From DASRHY01 sp046765875 (GTDB taxonomy: Bacteria > Actinomycetota > Actinomycetes > Propionibacteriales > Kribbellaceae), in assembly GCA_046765875.1 (NCBI GenBank), contig JBKPSJ010000173.1:1-21898 (forward strand): a DNA stretch of 21,898 nucleotides, in the 5' to 3' direction. How positions within the stretch are numbered: the first letter of the stretch is position 1; every line of letters begins with the position of its first letter. Position numbers and translations under genes: made by a program. Below, in pieces: positions 9,295 to 16,172 of this stretch. The notes beneath the pieces are model-generated. The model did not search any database and was not told the DNA's origin. It saw only the letters and a program-made list of their open reading frames with translations.

Positions 9295-11268
9295 TCAGAT
9301 CACATTCATTTCGTAGAAGCAGAGTTCGTCGACGTCCTGCTCGATCAGCGCGGCGAGAGTGGTGCCGCCGCCGTGTCCGGAGTCGCGCAGCGGGAGCAAC
9401 AGGTACGGTCCGCCGTCTGTCGCCTCGGCCTGCATCCGGGCCACCATCTTCACCGGGTCGTACGGCGGCGCCAGCTTGTCGTTCATCGCTGTGACGAAGG
9501 CCATCGCCGGATACCGGATCCCCGGCCGGACGTTGTGGTACGGCGAGTAGGCGGCAAGGTAAGCACCTTCGACCGGATCATCGGGCGAGCCGAACTCGAC
9601 GGTCGCAGGACGCAGGTTGTCGAACCGGGTGAAGCGGATCATGTCGAGTGTCGGCGCCCGGCAGAACACGGCGCGGAACGCATCCGGCGCCTGCAGGGCT
9701 GTGACCGCGACGAGGATGCCGCCGTTGCTGTTCCCGCGCGACACCAGTTGATCGGTCGTCGTATAGCCGTTCGCGACGAGCCGGCGGGCGGCGGCGATGT
9801 AGTCGTCGAACGCGTTCTGCCGTTTGGTCCCGACCGCCGCCCCGTGCCACTCGCGTCCGTACTCGCCACCGCCACGAATGTTGGCGAAGGCAAGCACCCC
9901 GCCGGCCTCGAGCCAGGCCGCGTTCACCGCTGCGTACCACGGCCCGAACGCGATGCCGAACCCGCCGTATCCGCTCAGCCTTGCCGGTCGCGGGCCGTCG
10001 GCACCGTTGGGCCGGACCACGAACATCGAGACCTGCGTGCCGTCCTCGGATGCGTACCAGACCTGCTCGGTTTCGGCCTCGATCCCGACGTCGGGTACGT
10101 GGTACGCCATGAGCGCGTCAGTGTCGAAGTCATAGCGGTAGACCGACGGAGGTTGGACGTACGACTGGAACTCGATCCATACCTCGTCGTCCTGCTGACT
10201 GACCCCGCTGGCGACACCTGAACCCTCGTTCCGGTTGACCGACCCGAGGCCGGGAAGGGCGATGTCGCGGAGCCTCGAGCCGTCCCCGGCGTGCACGCTG
10301 ATCCGGTGCGATGCGGCGTGCGAGTAGACGGCGTACAGTCGGCCGCCGATCCCGCTTACGGTCTCGAGGGTGTCGTTGCTCTCGGCAATGACCGTATGCC
10401 ACTCGGTCGGGTTCGACAATGATGCCTTGCAGAGCCGACCGCGCGGCGCATCGAGGTCGGTGACGATGAGCAGCTCGTCATCGACCACCTGGACGTGATT
10501 TATTGCCTGCATGGTCGTCGCCACCGGCACCAGCTCGTTGTCGGACAACCTCAGCAGGAAGACGATGTTGGCGTGGACGAAGTCCCATTGGTACAGGATG
10601 GCGTACCGGCCACACTCGCTCACGCTGACCGAGCACCAGTAGTCCGGGTGGCCGCCGAAGACCTGCCGATCCTCCGCTGTCCCGATGCGGCGCTCGAGGA
10701 CGACTTCCTTGCCGTCGGCAACCGCTGGGTAGAAGAACGACGCCGAGTCCGGTCGCCAGGCGGGGTCCATGTGGCTGGTACCGCTTGGCTCGTCGGGCAG
10801 GACGGTTCCGCTGTCGACATCGAGGATCCGGATCCGCGCGTCGTGGGTGCTGCCGGTGGCCTTGCCGAAGGCGACAAGCCTGCCGTCGGGTGACGGTGCG
10901 GCGTACACGAGCGTCTCCGTGGTCGACCAGCTGTTCGGGTCGAGCACGGTCTCGAGCGGCCCGTCCGGCTCTCGGCGCATCCGCAATGCGAGCTTGTCGC
11001 CGTCGGGACCGGCCTGCCAGACGAACTCGCGCCCACCCGCGCGGATCGGTCGTGACAGCCGGTCGTACCGCGATGCACGGGTGACGGCGGCACGGATCCG
11101 GTCCCGTCTTGGCACCGCGTCGAGGATGGCGTGTGTAGTCGCCTCCTGCTCCCCGATCCAGCCGATCACCTCGGGGTCTTTGAATCGCTCGAGCCACTCG
11201 TACGGGTCCGGTATCCACTCGCCGTGGAACCAGAACCCGCTATCCGGGTCAGTCCTCGCCGGCCTCAT
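9295..11268 (-). CDS. Prolyl oligopeptidase family (S9A) serine peptidase
   Basis: This 657-aa protein begins with the family's N-terminal signature (DPYEWLERFKDPEVIGWIGEQEA, in pieces). A beta-propeller region (about 60-400) is followed by a C-terminal alpha/beta-hydrolase peptidase domain containing SGYGGFGIAFGP and ANIRGGGEYGREWH. The triad is S514 in RGNSNGG, D597 in NDK and H632 in SGHGGG. No signal peptide is visible, so it is probably cytosolic and acts on peptides. ATG 11268 overlaps the stop of the CGNR regulator by 4 bp (ATGA). The frame is open to 11508, but the upstream part is a shadow of the regulator gene. Coupling to a CGNR regulator and divergence from an MFS exporter suggest a unit for processing an imported or toxic peptide-like compound; this is inference. 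Confidence 0.93.
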   Translation of the reverse strand: MRPARTDPDSGFWFHGEWIPDPYEWLERFKDPEVIGWIGEQEATTHAILDAVPRRDRIRAAVTRASRYDRLSRPIRAGGREFVWQAGPDGDKLALRMRREPDGPLETVLDPNSWSTTETLVYAAPSPDGRLVAFGKATGSTHDARIRILDVDSGTVLPDEPSGTSHMDPAWRPDSASFFYPAVADGKEVVLERRIGTAEDRQVFGGHPDYWCSVSVSECGRYAILYQWDFVHANIVFLLRLSDNELVPVATTMQAINHVQVVDDELLIVTDLDAPRGRLCKASLSNPTEWHTVIAESNDTLETVSGIGGRLYAVYSHAASHRISVHAGDGSRLRDIALPGLGSVNRNEGSGVASGVSQQDDEVWIEFQSYVQPPSVYRYDFDTDALMAYHVPDVGIEAETEQVWYASEDGTQVSMFVVRPNGADGPRPARLSGYGGFGIAFGPWYAAVNAAWLEAGGVLAFANIRGGGEYGREWHGAAVGTKRQNAFDDYIAAARRLVANGYTTTDQLVSRGNSNGGILVAVTALQAPDAFRAVFCRAPTLDMIRFTRFDNLRPATVEFGSPDDPVEGAYLAAYSPYHNVRPGIRYPAMAFVTAMNDKLAPPYDPVKMVARMQAEATDGGPYLLLPLRDSGHGGGTTLAALIEQDVDELCFYEMNVI

Positions 11269-11822
11269 GATTCGGCCTGTCGGGCGCGGTGGGCGGCGGC
11301 CTTGACGCGGCTCTGGCACTGCGGTGAGCAGAACCGGCGCTGCGCGTTGCGGGAGACGTCGACGAACACCCGATCGCAGCCCGGCGCCGCGCAGACCCCG
11401 AGCCGGCCGGCCAGATCGCTGCCGAGGGCAAGTGCCAGCCCGGAGGCGCACCCGGCCGTCCAGCCGTTGGCGAGCGTGTCGTCCGCGCCGTGGAAGTGCA
11501 GATTCCACCCCTGCTCGGTCAGGTCCAACTGCGGGTGCGCCTGGGTATCGAGCAACAGCCGGTTGACCTCCTTGGCGGCGCGGTCCGTATCGCCCTCGTG
11601 CGCCGCCTCGAACACCACCCGCATCCGGTCCGCGACCTCCGCAAGCTGCGCGGCCTGGGCCGCCGTCACCGCGTCGTTGCCGATCGCGTCGGCCGTCACT
11701 CGCACCCGGTCGGCTCCGATCGGTGTTGGGTACGGCGTGCCGCGGGCATGGCCGGGCGTGAGCCCGTTGACCAGCTCGACCGCAGCCGTCAGCACACGTA
11801 CAACGTGACTATCGAACTTCAC
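11265..11822 (-). CDS. CGNR zinc-finger regulator (motif degenerate: CQSR)
   Basis: This 185-aa protein is of the CGNR family. The N-terminal region FDSHVVRVLTAAVELVNGL is the usual opening. The C-terminal zinc finger has C-x4-C (CAAPGC), then VFVDVSRNAQRRFCSPQC, where the name-giving CGNR tetrapeptide reads CQSR. The four zinc-binding cysteines are intact and a basic tail follows. These proteins are believed to be DNA-binding regulators. The start is uncertain: GTG 11822 places the family start correctly but is 11 bases from AGGAG; GTG 11834 lies directly on the AGGAG and adds four residues. It is coupled to the downstream peptidase gene by a 4-bp overlap and is divergent from the MFS gene, which it probably controls. 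Confidence 0.85.
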   Translation of the reverse strand: MKFDSHVVRVLTAAVELVNGLTPGHARGTPYPTPIGADRVRVTADAIGNDAVTAAQAAQLAEVADRMRVVFEAAHEGDTDRAAKEVNRLLLDTQAHPQLDLTEQGWNLHFHGADDTLANGWTAGCASGLALALGSDLAGRLGVCAAPGCDRVFVDVSRNAQRRFCSPQCQSRVKAAAHRARQAES

Positions 11823-11851
11823 TTGACCAGTCACTCCTGACTGTCTAGGCT
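11823..11851 (+). promoter_or_regulatory. Promoter of the MFS gene
   Basis: TTGACC (11823-11828), a 17-bp spacer and TAGGCT (11846-11851) form a near-consensus vegetative (HrdB/SigA-type) promoter. The GTG start of the MFS gene is eight bases after the -10 box, so the transcript is probably leaderless or nearly so. Confidence 0.7.
11828..11843. promoter_or_regulatory. Palindromic operator candidate CAGTCA-CTCC-TGACTG
   Basis: This palindrome with 6-bp arms lies between the -35 and -10 boxes of the MFS promoter. Read on the other strand it places the GGAG ribosome-binding core of the CGNR gene in its four-base centre. A further CAGTCA occurs at 11883-11888 and GTGACT at 11805-11810. A repressor bound here would block the MFS promoter and the CGNR leader at once. 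Confidence 0.55.
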
Positions 11852-11859
11852 GCCTGCGC

Positions 11860-13185
11860 GTGACCGATCATAGTGGATTCACCAGTCATGTTGGCGCGGT
11901 GCGAATCCTGGTTGTCGCGCGAGCCGTGAACCGGCTCGGCGCCTTCACCCTGCCCTTCCTGGCGCTCGTGCTGACCTCGGAGCTGCGCGCGTCCGTGACC
12001 ATCGCGGGTGTGGCGATGACCGTGTTCGGCATCGCGACGATCCCGTCCCGGCTCATCGGGGGCCGGCTCACGGACCGGCTCGGCACCCGGCGCACGATCG
12101 TGCTCGGATTGCTGGGCTGCGCGGTCGCGCAAGTCTGGCTGGCTTTAGCCGGCGGTCTGGTGTCGGCGTTTCTTGCGTTGACCCTGCTCGGCCTGATGTT
12201 CGAGGTGTACGAACCGCCGAGCCAGGCGCTTATCGCTGACCTCGTCCCACCAGCCGACCGCCCGGCGGCGTACGGCCTGCTCGGCGCGGCCCTTGCCGTT
12301 GCGGCCGTCGGCGCCGGCCTGCTCGCGACGCTGCTGACCGGTCTTGGTCTGCGCTGGCTTTTCGTCGCGGACGCCGTGAGCTGCCTGGCCTGCGCCTTGT
12401 TGGTCGGCCTACTCCTGCCCGACGCCGTGAGTCGGCGGCAGCACTCCACTGCGTGGCGCGATCGGCGCCTGCTGCTCATGGTTGCCGCAGGCACCGTCTT
12501 CGCGATCGTCTACCTGCAGTTGATAACGGCCCTTCCCCTCACCCTCGTCGCCCGCGACCTCCCGATGTCCGGCGTGGGTCTCATCCTCACCACATCGGCC
12601 CTGACGATGATCGTCGCCCGGCCGCTGACTCGCCGTCTGAAGGCGATCGATCACTTCACGGCCGTCACGATCGGGTACGCCGTCCTCGCCGTCGGCCTCA
12701 TCCTCACCGCCCTGGCTCACACGCTGGCCGGTTTGATCGTCGCCACGGTGATCTGGAGCGCCGCAGACCTGCTCCTCCTCGGCCGCACCCAGTCCGTGGT
12801 CGCCGAACTGGCACCCGAAGGCGCCCGCGGCCGTTACCTGGCGGCGTACGGAACGAGCTGGGGCATAGCGTCCGCCATCGGCCCGATGGCCGGCACCCAA
12901 CTCCTTCGCCACGCGGGCCCGACCACCCTCTGGCTCACCTGCGCCGCCATCGCACTCGCCCTATCCGCCACCCAAGCCCTCATCCGCGTCACGGGCTCCT
13001 GTACTCCATCACGGAGACGGTCGAGACGACCTGGCCGTCGGTCCGGGTCGCCTGCTGAATGGGCATGCCGGGCAGGTTCGTGGCGAACCAGAGAATCTCG
13101 TCAGTCGCACCATCGCGCACCGTGTACCGCAGGCAGTCCAGCTCACCGATCGCCGTCTCGAGCCGCTCAGACTCGATCGTCGTAA
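11860..13185 (+). CDS. MFS transporter (drug-efflux type) with run-on C-terminus
   Basis: This 441-aa reading comprises about 377 residues of a normal 12-helix major facilitator and a 64-residue Arg/Ser/Pro-rich tail. Signature motif A is GGRLTDRLGTRR at 67-78, and EPPSQALIADLVPPADRPAAYGL matches the family's later loop. The class exports drugs or metabolites by proton antiport; the substrate is unknown. The start is GTG 11860 with a promoter close by. The natural end would be about ATQALIRV (residue 377). No stop occurs there, and from precisely that point the frame is antisense to the convergent 162-aa gene for 197 bp. The tail is therefore probably an accidental extension after loss of the stop. 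It is divergent from the CGNR regulator. Confidence 0.88.
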   Translation: MTDHSGFTSHVGAVRILVVARAVNRLGAFTLPFLALVLTSELRASVTIAGVAMTVFGIATIPSRLIGGRLTDRLGTRRTIVLGLLGCAVAQVWLALAGGLVSAFLALTLLGLMFEVYEPPSQALIADLVPPADRPAAYGLLGAALAVAAVGAGLLATLLTGLGLRWLFVADAVSCLACALLVGLLLPDAVSRRQHSTAWRDRRLLLMVAAGTVFAIVYLQLITALPLTLVARDLPMSGVGLILTTSALTMIVARPLTRRLKAIDHFTAVTIGYAVLAVGLILTALAHTLAGLIVATVIWSAADLLLLGRTQSVVAELAPEGARGRYLAAYGTSWGIASAIGPMAGTQLLRHAGPTTLWLTCAAIALALSATQALIRVTGSCTPSRRRSRRPGRRSGSPAEWACRAGSWRTRESRQSHHRAPCTAGSPAHRSPSRAAQTRSS

Positions 13186-13477
13186 CGTCGGCCGGGAACG
13201 ATGCGTGGCCTTGCAGGTCCAACCAGGTCATCCGATTCACCTGAGGCTCACCAAGCGGAGACCCGTCGAGCGCCAGCCGAGACCGCTCCAGTACGGCCCC
13301 TTCCTCATCACACTCGACGTACCGGCTCACCAGATAGAACGACGCCTCGCCCACCTCGTCGATCCGCCGCCGAATGGCCTTCCCGACCGCGGTCGCATCC
13401 CGGATCTCGTCGGCAGTGAATGGCGTAGGCGCTCGTCCCGGCGCGAGAACGTGAGGATCCAGGGTCTCCTCTGCCAT
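12989..13477 (-). CDS. Uncharacterised 162-aa protein
   Basis: I cannot name a family. The protein starts MAEETLDPHVLAPGRAP and has no signal peptide or membrane segment. It shows an alternating strand pattern (ASFYLVSRYVECDEEG, MTWLDLQGHASFPADVTTIES) and a GELDCLRYTVRDGATDEILWF motif near residues 117-137, followed by NLPGMPIQ. That combination recalls small actinobacterial beta-barrel proteins with a DCxRY and WFA...PGxPV pattern, function unknown. ATG 13477 is supported by AAAGGAG five bases upstream; the frame is open to 13513 without such support. Its last 197 bp overlap the run-on tail of the MFS gene. A hairpin and degenerate repeats lie between it and the VanY-like gene upstream, so it is probably transcribed separately. 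Confidence 0.75.
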   Translation of the reverse strand: MAEETLDPHVLAPGRAPTPFTADEIRDATAVGKAIRRRIDEVGEASFYLVSRYVECDEEGAVLERSRLALDGSPLGEPQVNRMTWLDLQGHASFPADVTTIESERLETAIGELDCLRYTVRDGATDEILWFATNLPGMPIQQATRTDGQVVSTVSVMEYRSP

Positions 13478-13559
13478 AGCGACTCCTTTTGCGAGTACCG
13501 TTCGCCTGACCACCCGTACGACGCAGCTCGGACACCGTTGCAGGGTCTACTCGCAGTGT

Positions 13560-13598
13560 CGCAGCCCGGCCAGACTTCCGGGCGCGTTCCGGGCTGCG
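13560..13598 (-). terminator. Candidate hairpin terminator after the VanY-like gene
   Basis: Perfect 10-bp arms CGCAGCCCGG (13560-13569) and CCGGGCTGCG (13589-13598) enclose a 19-base loop, 34 bases after the end of the VanY-like gene on the minus strand. There is no T-tract. It overlaps the tandem repeats at 13576-13619, so its role is uncertain. Confidence 0.4.
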
Positions 13599-13619
13599 CT
13601 CCGGGCTCATTCCAGCCGG
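13576..13619. repeat. Four degenerate 11-12 bp repeats with TTCCGGGC core
   Basis: Units begin at 13576 (TTCCGGGCGCG), 13587 (TTCCGGGCTGC), 13599 (CTCCGGGCT) and 13610 (TTCCAGCCGG). Spacings are 11, 12 and 11 bp, about one helical turn each. They lie in the 155-bp gap between the VanY-like gene and the 162-aa gene. Confidence 0.45.
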
Positions 13620-13632
13620 ACACCCCACATCG

Positions 13633-14286
13633 TCACCCGGGTCGGGAGGGTGGAAAGCGCCGGTCATTGTGCATCCTCGGATCGTGTGTGGGGTCGGCAT
13701 ACATGGCCGGGCAACCGTGATCGGTGGCTCTGGGGCGCAGTTCGTAGTGCCAGGGCTCGTTGCGGTAGATCTGGCACAGACCGTACTTGGCGCCGTGTTC
13801 GGACAGCCACGCCGTCGCATCGGAGTGTCCGAGGTCGACCGCGTCCCCGGACACGTGAGGAGACGTGTCGGCTGTAGCGACCCAGCGGGCAGCTTCCTTT
13901 TTCGAGCCATACTCGGAAACCGCGTCTCGAAGAAGCTGATTCTGGTACTCCGGGGAACGCCAGCCGCTGTTGACGTAGAACTTGACGCGGTCCTCTGCGG
14001 CATCCGTCGCCGCTTCGCGCAGGGCCTGGCGCAGATCGGGGTCGAGGTTGCCTACGGCGGGATACTCGTCATCGAACACTGTCACCCCGTCCGGGACGAC
14101 ACCATCAGCCTCGCCAAGCGCACCATGATGGTCGCCGCGAACGACTTCGCTGAACGAGGGCGCCGATGACGAGGCTGATTGATAGACGAGCGTTCCGATG
14201 ATCGCAGCGATGACGACGACCAGGCCGACTGCGGCGGGCCTGAGAGTCCTGCGGACCGCCGTTCGTGCTGATGCCGTTTGACTCAT
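13633..14286 (-). CDS. vanY: Membrane-anchored M15 D-Ala-D-Ala carboxypeptidase, VanY-like
   Basis: This 217-aa protein has a short basic N-terminus, one membrane segment at about 17-36 (AAVGLVVVIAAIIGTLVY) and an extracytoplasmic M15B peptidase domain. The substrate-binding SGWRSPEYQ is at 107-115. The zinc ligands are H144 and D151 in SPHVSGDAVDLG and H180 in EPWHYEL, and E177 is the expected catalytic glutamate. Such enzymes remove the terminal D-Ala from peptidoglycan precursors and thus the binding site of glycopeptide antibiotics. ATG 14286 gives a compact signal anchor; the frame is open to 14736, but that region is antisense to the response regulator. There is no clear Shine-Dalgarno. 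It is divergent from the VanR/VanS-like pair, which is the likely controller. Assignment to VanY proper rather than another M15 carboxypeptidase rests on this context. Confidence 0.88.
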   Translation of the reverse strand: MSQTASARTAVRRTLRPAAVGLVVVIAAIIGTLVYQSASSSAPSFSEVVRGDHHGALGEADGVVPDGVTVFDDEYPAVGNLDPDLRQALREAATDAAEDRVKFYVNSGWRSPEYQNQLLRDAVSEYGSKKEAARWVATADTSPHVSGDAVDLGHSDATAWLSEHGAKYGLCQIYRNEPWHYELRPRATDHGCPAMYADPTHDPRMHNDRRFPPSRPG

Positions 14287-14332
14287 GCTGCGAGTCAAGG
14301 CAGCGCGGTGTTGCCAGCATGTATGTGGTTTT

Positions 14333-14356
14333 CGATATGCCGGCGATATTTGCCGG
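14333..14356. promoter_or_regulatory. Direct repeats, candidate response-regulator binding site
   Basis: CGATATGCCGG (14333-14343) is followed at once by CGATATTTGCCGG (14344-14356). Tandem sites of 10-11 bp are what OmpR-type dimers bind. They lie in the 87-bp gap between the divergent VanY-like and VanR-like genes, just upstream of the VanR-like -10 box. Confidence 0.5.
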
Positions 14357-14360
14357 TCCG

Positions 14361-14366
14361 TAGCAT
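14361..14366 (+). promoter_or_regulatory. -10 box for a leaderless VanR-like gene
   Basis: TAGCAT lies seven bases before the GTG at 14374. No good -35 hexamer is present at 17 bp; the direct repeats occupy that place, which fits an activator-dependent promoter. Confidence 0.5.
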
Positions 14367-14373
14367 CGAGAGC

Positions 14374-15069
14374 GTGCGTGTGTTGGTCGTCGAGGATGAG
14401 CCCTACATGGCCGAGGCCATCCGCGACGGGCTGCGCCTGGACGCGATCGCGGCAGACATCGCAGGTGACGGCGACACCGCTCTGGAGCTGCTGAGCATCA
14501 ACGCCTACGACATCGCCGTCCTCGACCGCGACATTCCCGGGCCCTCCGGTGACGAGATCGCCGAAAGCATCGTCGCCTCCGGCAGCGGCATGCCGATTCT
14601 GATGCTGACCGCCGCCGACCGACTCGACGACAAGGCCTCCGGCTTCGAGCTCGGCGCGGACGACTACCTCACCAAACCGTTCGAGCTCCGGGAGCTCGTG
14701 CTCCGGCTGAGAGCACTCGACCGCAGGCGCGCGCACAACAGGCCACCCGTGCAGGAGGTCGCGGGCCTGCGTCTGGATCCGTTCCGCCGCGAGGTCTACC
14801 GCGACGGCCGCTACGTCCCGCTGACCAGGAAGCAGTTCGCCGTGCTTGAAGTCCTTGTCGCTGCCGAAGGCGGTGTCATCAGCGCCGAAGAACTCCTGGA
14901 GCGTGCATGGGACGAGAACGCCGACCCGTTCACGAACGCCGTGCGCATCACGGTCTCAGCCCTGCGCAAACGGCTCGGCGAACCCCGGCTGATCGCCACG
15001 GTGCCCGGCGTCGGCTACCGCATCGACATAGGACCGGACGCCGAAGGTGAGGGAGGCGAGCGTGTATAG
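14374..15069 (+). CDS. vanR: VanR-like OmpR-family response regulator
   Basis: This 231-aa protein has a receiver domain (1-115) with acidic pocket E7/D8, phosphorylation site D51 (VLDRDIPGPSGDE), T79 and K101 (LTKPFE), and an OmpR winged helix (about 125-225: YVPLTRKQFAVLEVLVAAEGG, NAVRITVSALRKRLGEP, TVPGVGYRI). The receiver is very close to what I remember of actinomycete VanR proteins. GTG 14374 (VRVLVVEDEP) is the family start and has a -10 box at leaderless distance; the frame is open to 14278, but that part crosses the promoter. Its stop overlaps the start of the sensor kinase by 8 bp. Likely targets are its own operon and the divergent VanY-like gene. No vanHAX genes are visible, so a role in glycopeptide resistance is a hypothesis. 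Confidence 0.93.
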   Translation: MRVLVVEDEPYMAEAIRDGLRLDAIAADIAGDGDTALELLSINAYDIAVLDRDIPGPSGDEIAESIVASGSGMPILMLTAADRLDDKASGFELGADDYLTKPFELRELVLRLRALDRRRAHNRPPVQEVAGLRLDPFRREVYRDGRYVPLTRKQFAVLEVLVAAEGGVISAEELLERAWDENADPFTNAVRITVSALRKRLGEPRLIATVPGVGYRIDIGPDAEGEGGERV

Positions 15070-16159
15070 GGCACGTGGGCTGAGCGTTCGTCTCAAACTC
15101 ACCCTCAGCTACGCCGGGTTCCTCGTGCTCGCGGGGGCCTTGCTGCTCGCCCTGTGGGTGGTCCTCCTTCGATCCTTCCCCCACGCTGCGATCATCTCAG
15201 GCACGAGATCTGGCATCGGCGGGGCGTTCGCCCCAGGTCGCTCCAACACCCAGCGAGCCTTTACCCAAGCGGCGGCCGCAGTGCTGGCGTTCCTGCTGGT
15301 GTTCGGTCTCGTGGGCGGGTGGATTCTCGCCGGTCGCATGCTCGCGCCCCTGAAGCGCATCACAGACGCCGCACGCATGGCTGCGACCGGATCGCTCTCC
15401 CACCGGATCGAACTGGAGGCCCCTGAAGACGAGTTCCGTGAACTCGCCGACAGCTTTGATGCCATGCTCGCGCGGCTCGAAGCACACGTCGCCGAACAGC
15501 GGAGGTTCGCAGCCAACGCCTCCCACGAACTGCGCACGCCACTGGCGATCACGCAGACCCTTCTCGACGCCGCCCGCAACGATCCGAACCGCGACAGCGG
15601 CGAGCTCGACGAACGCCTCCACGCCGTCAACGCCCGGGCGATCGATCTCACCGAGGCTTTACTGCTGCTCAGCCGCACCGAGCAGCGATCCTTCACCCGA
15701 GAACACGTCGACTTGTCCCTCATAGCAGAAGAAGCCACCGAAACACTCCTCCCCCTCGCAGAGAAGCGCGGCGTCACCATCCAGACGTCCGGGGACATCA
15801 CCCCCACCATCGGGTCACACGCTCTCCTGCTGCAGATGACCACGAACCTCCTGCACAACGCCATCGTCCACAACCTCCCCGAACATGGCACCGTGCAGAT
15901 CAACACCGCCATCCGCCCCGAGTCCGTCATGCTCACTGTCGAAAACAGCGGCGACAAGCTCAGTCCACAGCTGGTCTCGACGCTGACCGAGCCGTTCCAG
16001 CGCGGCACCGACCGCATACGCAGCGACCATGCAGGCGTCGGCCTCGGCCTGGCGATCGTCAAGAGCATCACCCAGGCACACGACGGAACACTCACCATCG
16101 TCCCCCGCCCCGACGGCGGGATTTGCGTCACGGCGCAGCTACCTGCCGCGCGGTCCTAG
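15062..16159 (+). CDS. vanS: VanS-like sensor histidine kinase
   Basis: This 365-aa membrane kinase has TM1 at about 14-37 and TM2 at about 72-92, with only some 35 residues outside, as in short actinomycete VanS sensors. HAMP follows at 92-143, then the dimerisation/phosphoacceptor domain with H155 in ANASHELRTP. The ATPase domain (about 250-362) has the N box NLLHNAIVHN (N266) and the G box GVGLGLAIVK. GTG 15062 is chosen because GGGAGG is six bases upstream; a GTG at 15047 lacks one and adds five residues. It overlaps the regulator gene by 8 bp. It ends 13 bp before the convergent operon. Ligand recognition probably involves the short loop and membrane segments, but the inducer cannot be read from sequence. 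Confidence 0.93.
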   Translation: MYRARGLSVRLKLTLSYAGFLVLAGALLLALWVVLLRSFPHAAIISGTRSGIGGAFAPGRSNTQRAFTQAAAAVLAFLLVFGLVGGWILAGRMLAPLKRITDAARMAATGSLSHRIELEAPEDEFRELADSFDAMLARLEAHVAEQRRFAANASHELRTPLAITQTLLDAARNDPNRDSGELDERLHAVNARAIDLTEALLLLSRTEQRSFTREHVDLSLIAEEATETLLPLAEKRGVTIQTSGDITPTIGSHALLLQMTTNLLHNAIVHNLPEHGTVQINTAIRPESVMLTVENSGDKLSPQLVSTLTEPFQRGTDRIRSDHAGVGLGLAIVKSITQAHDGTLTIVPRPDGGICVTAQLPAARS

Positions 16160-16172
16160 GCGACGTTTCCGA

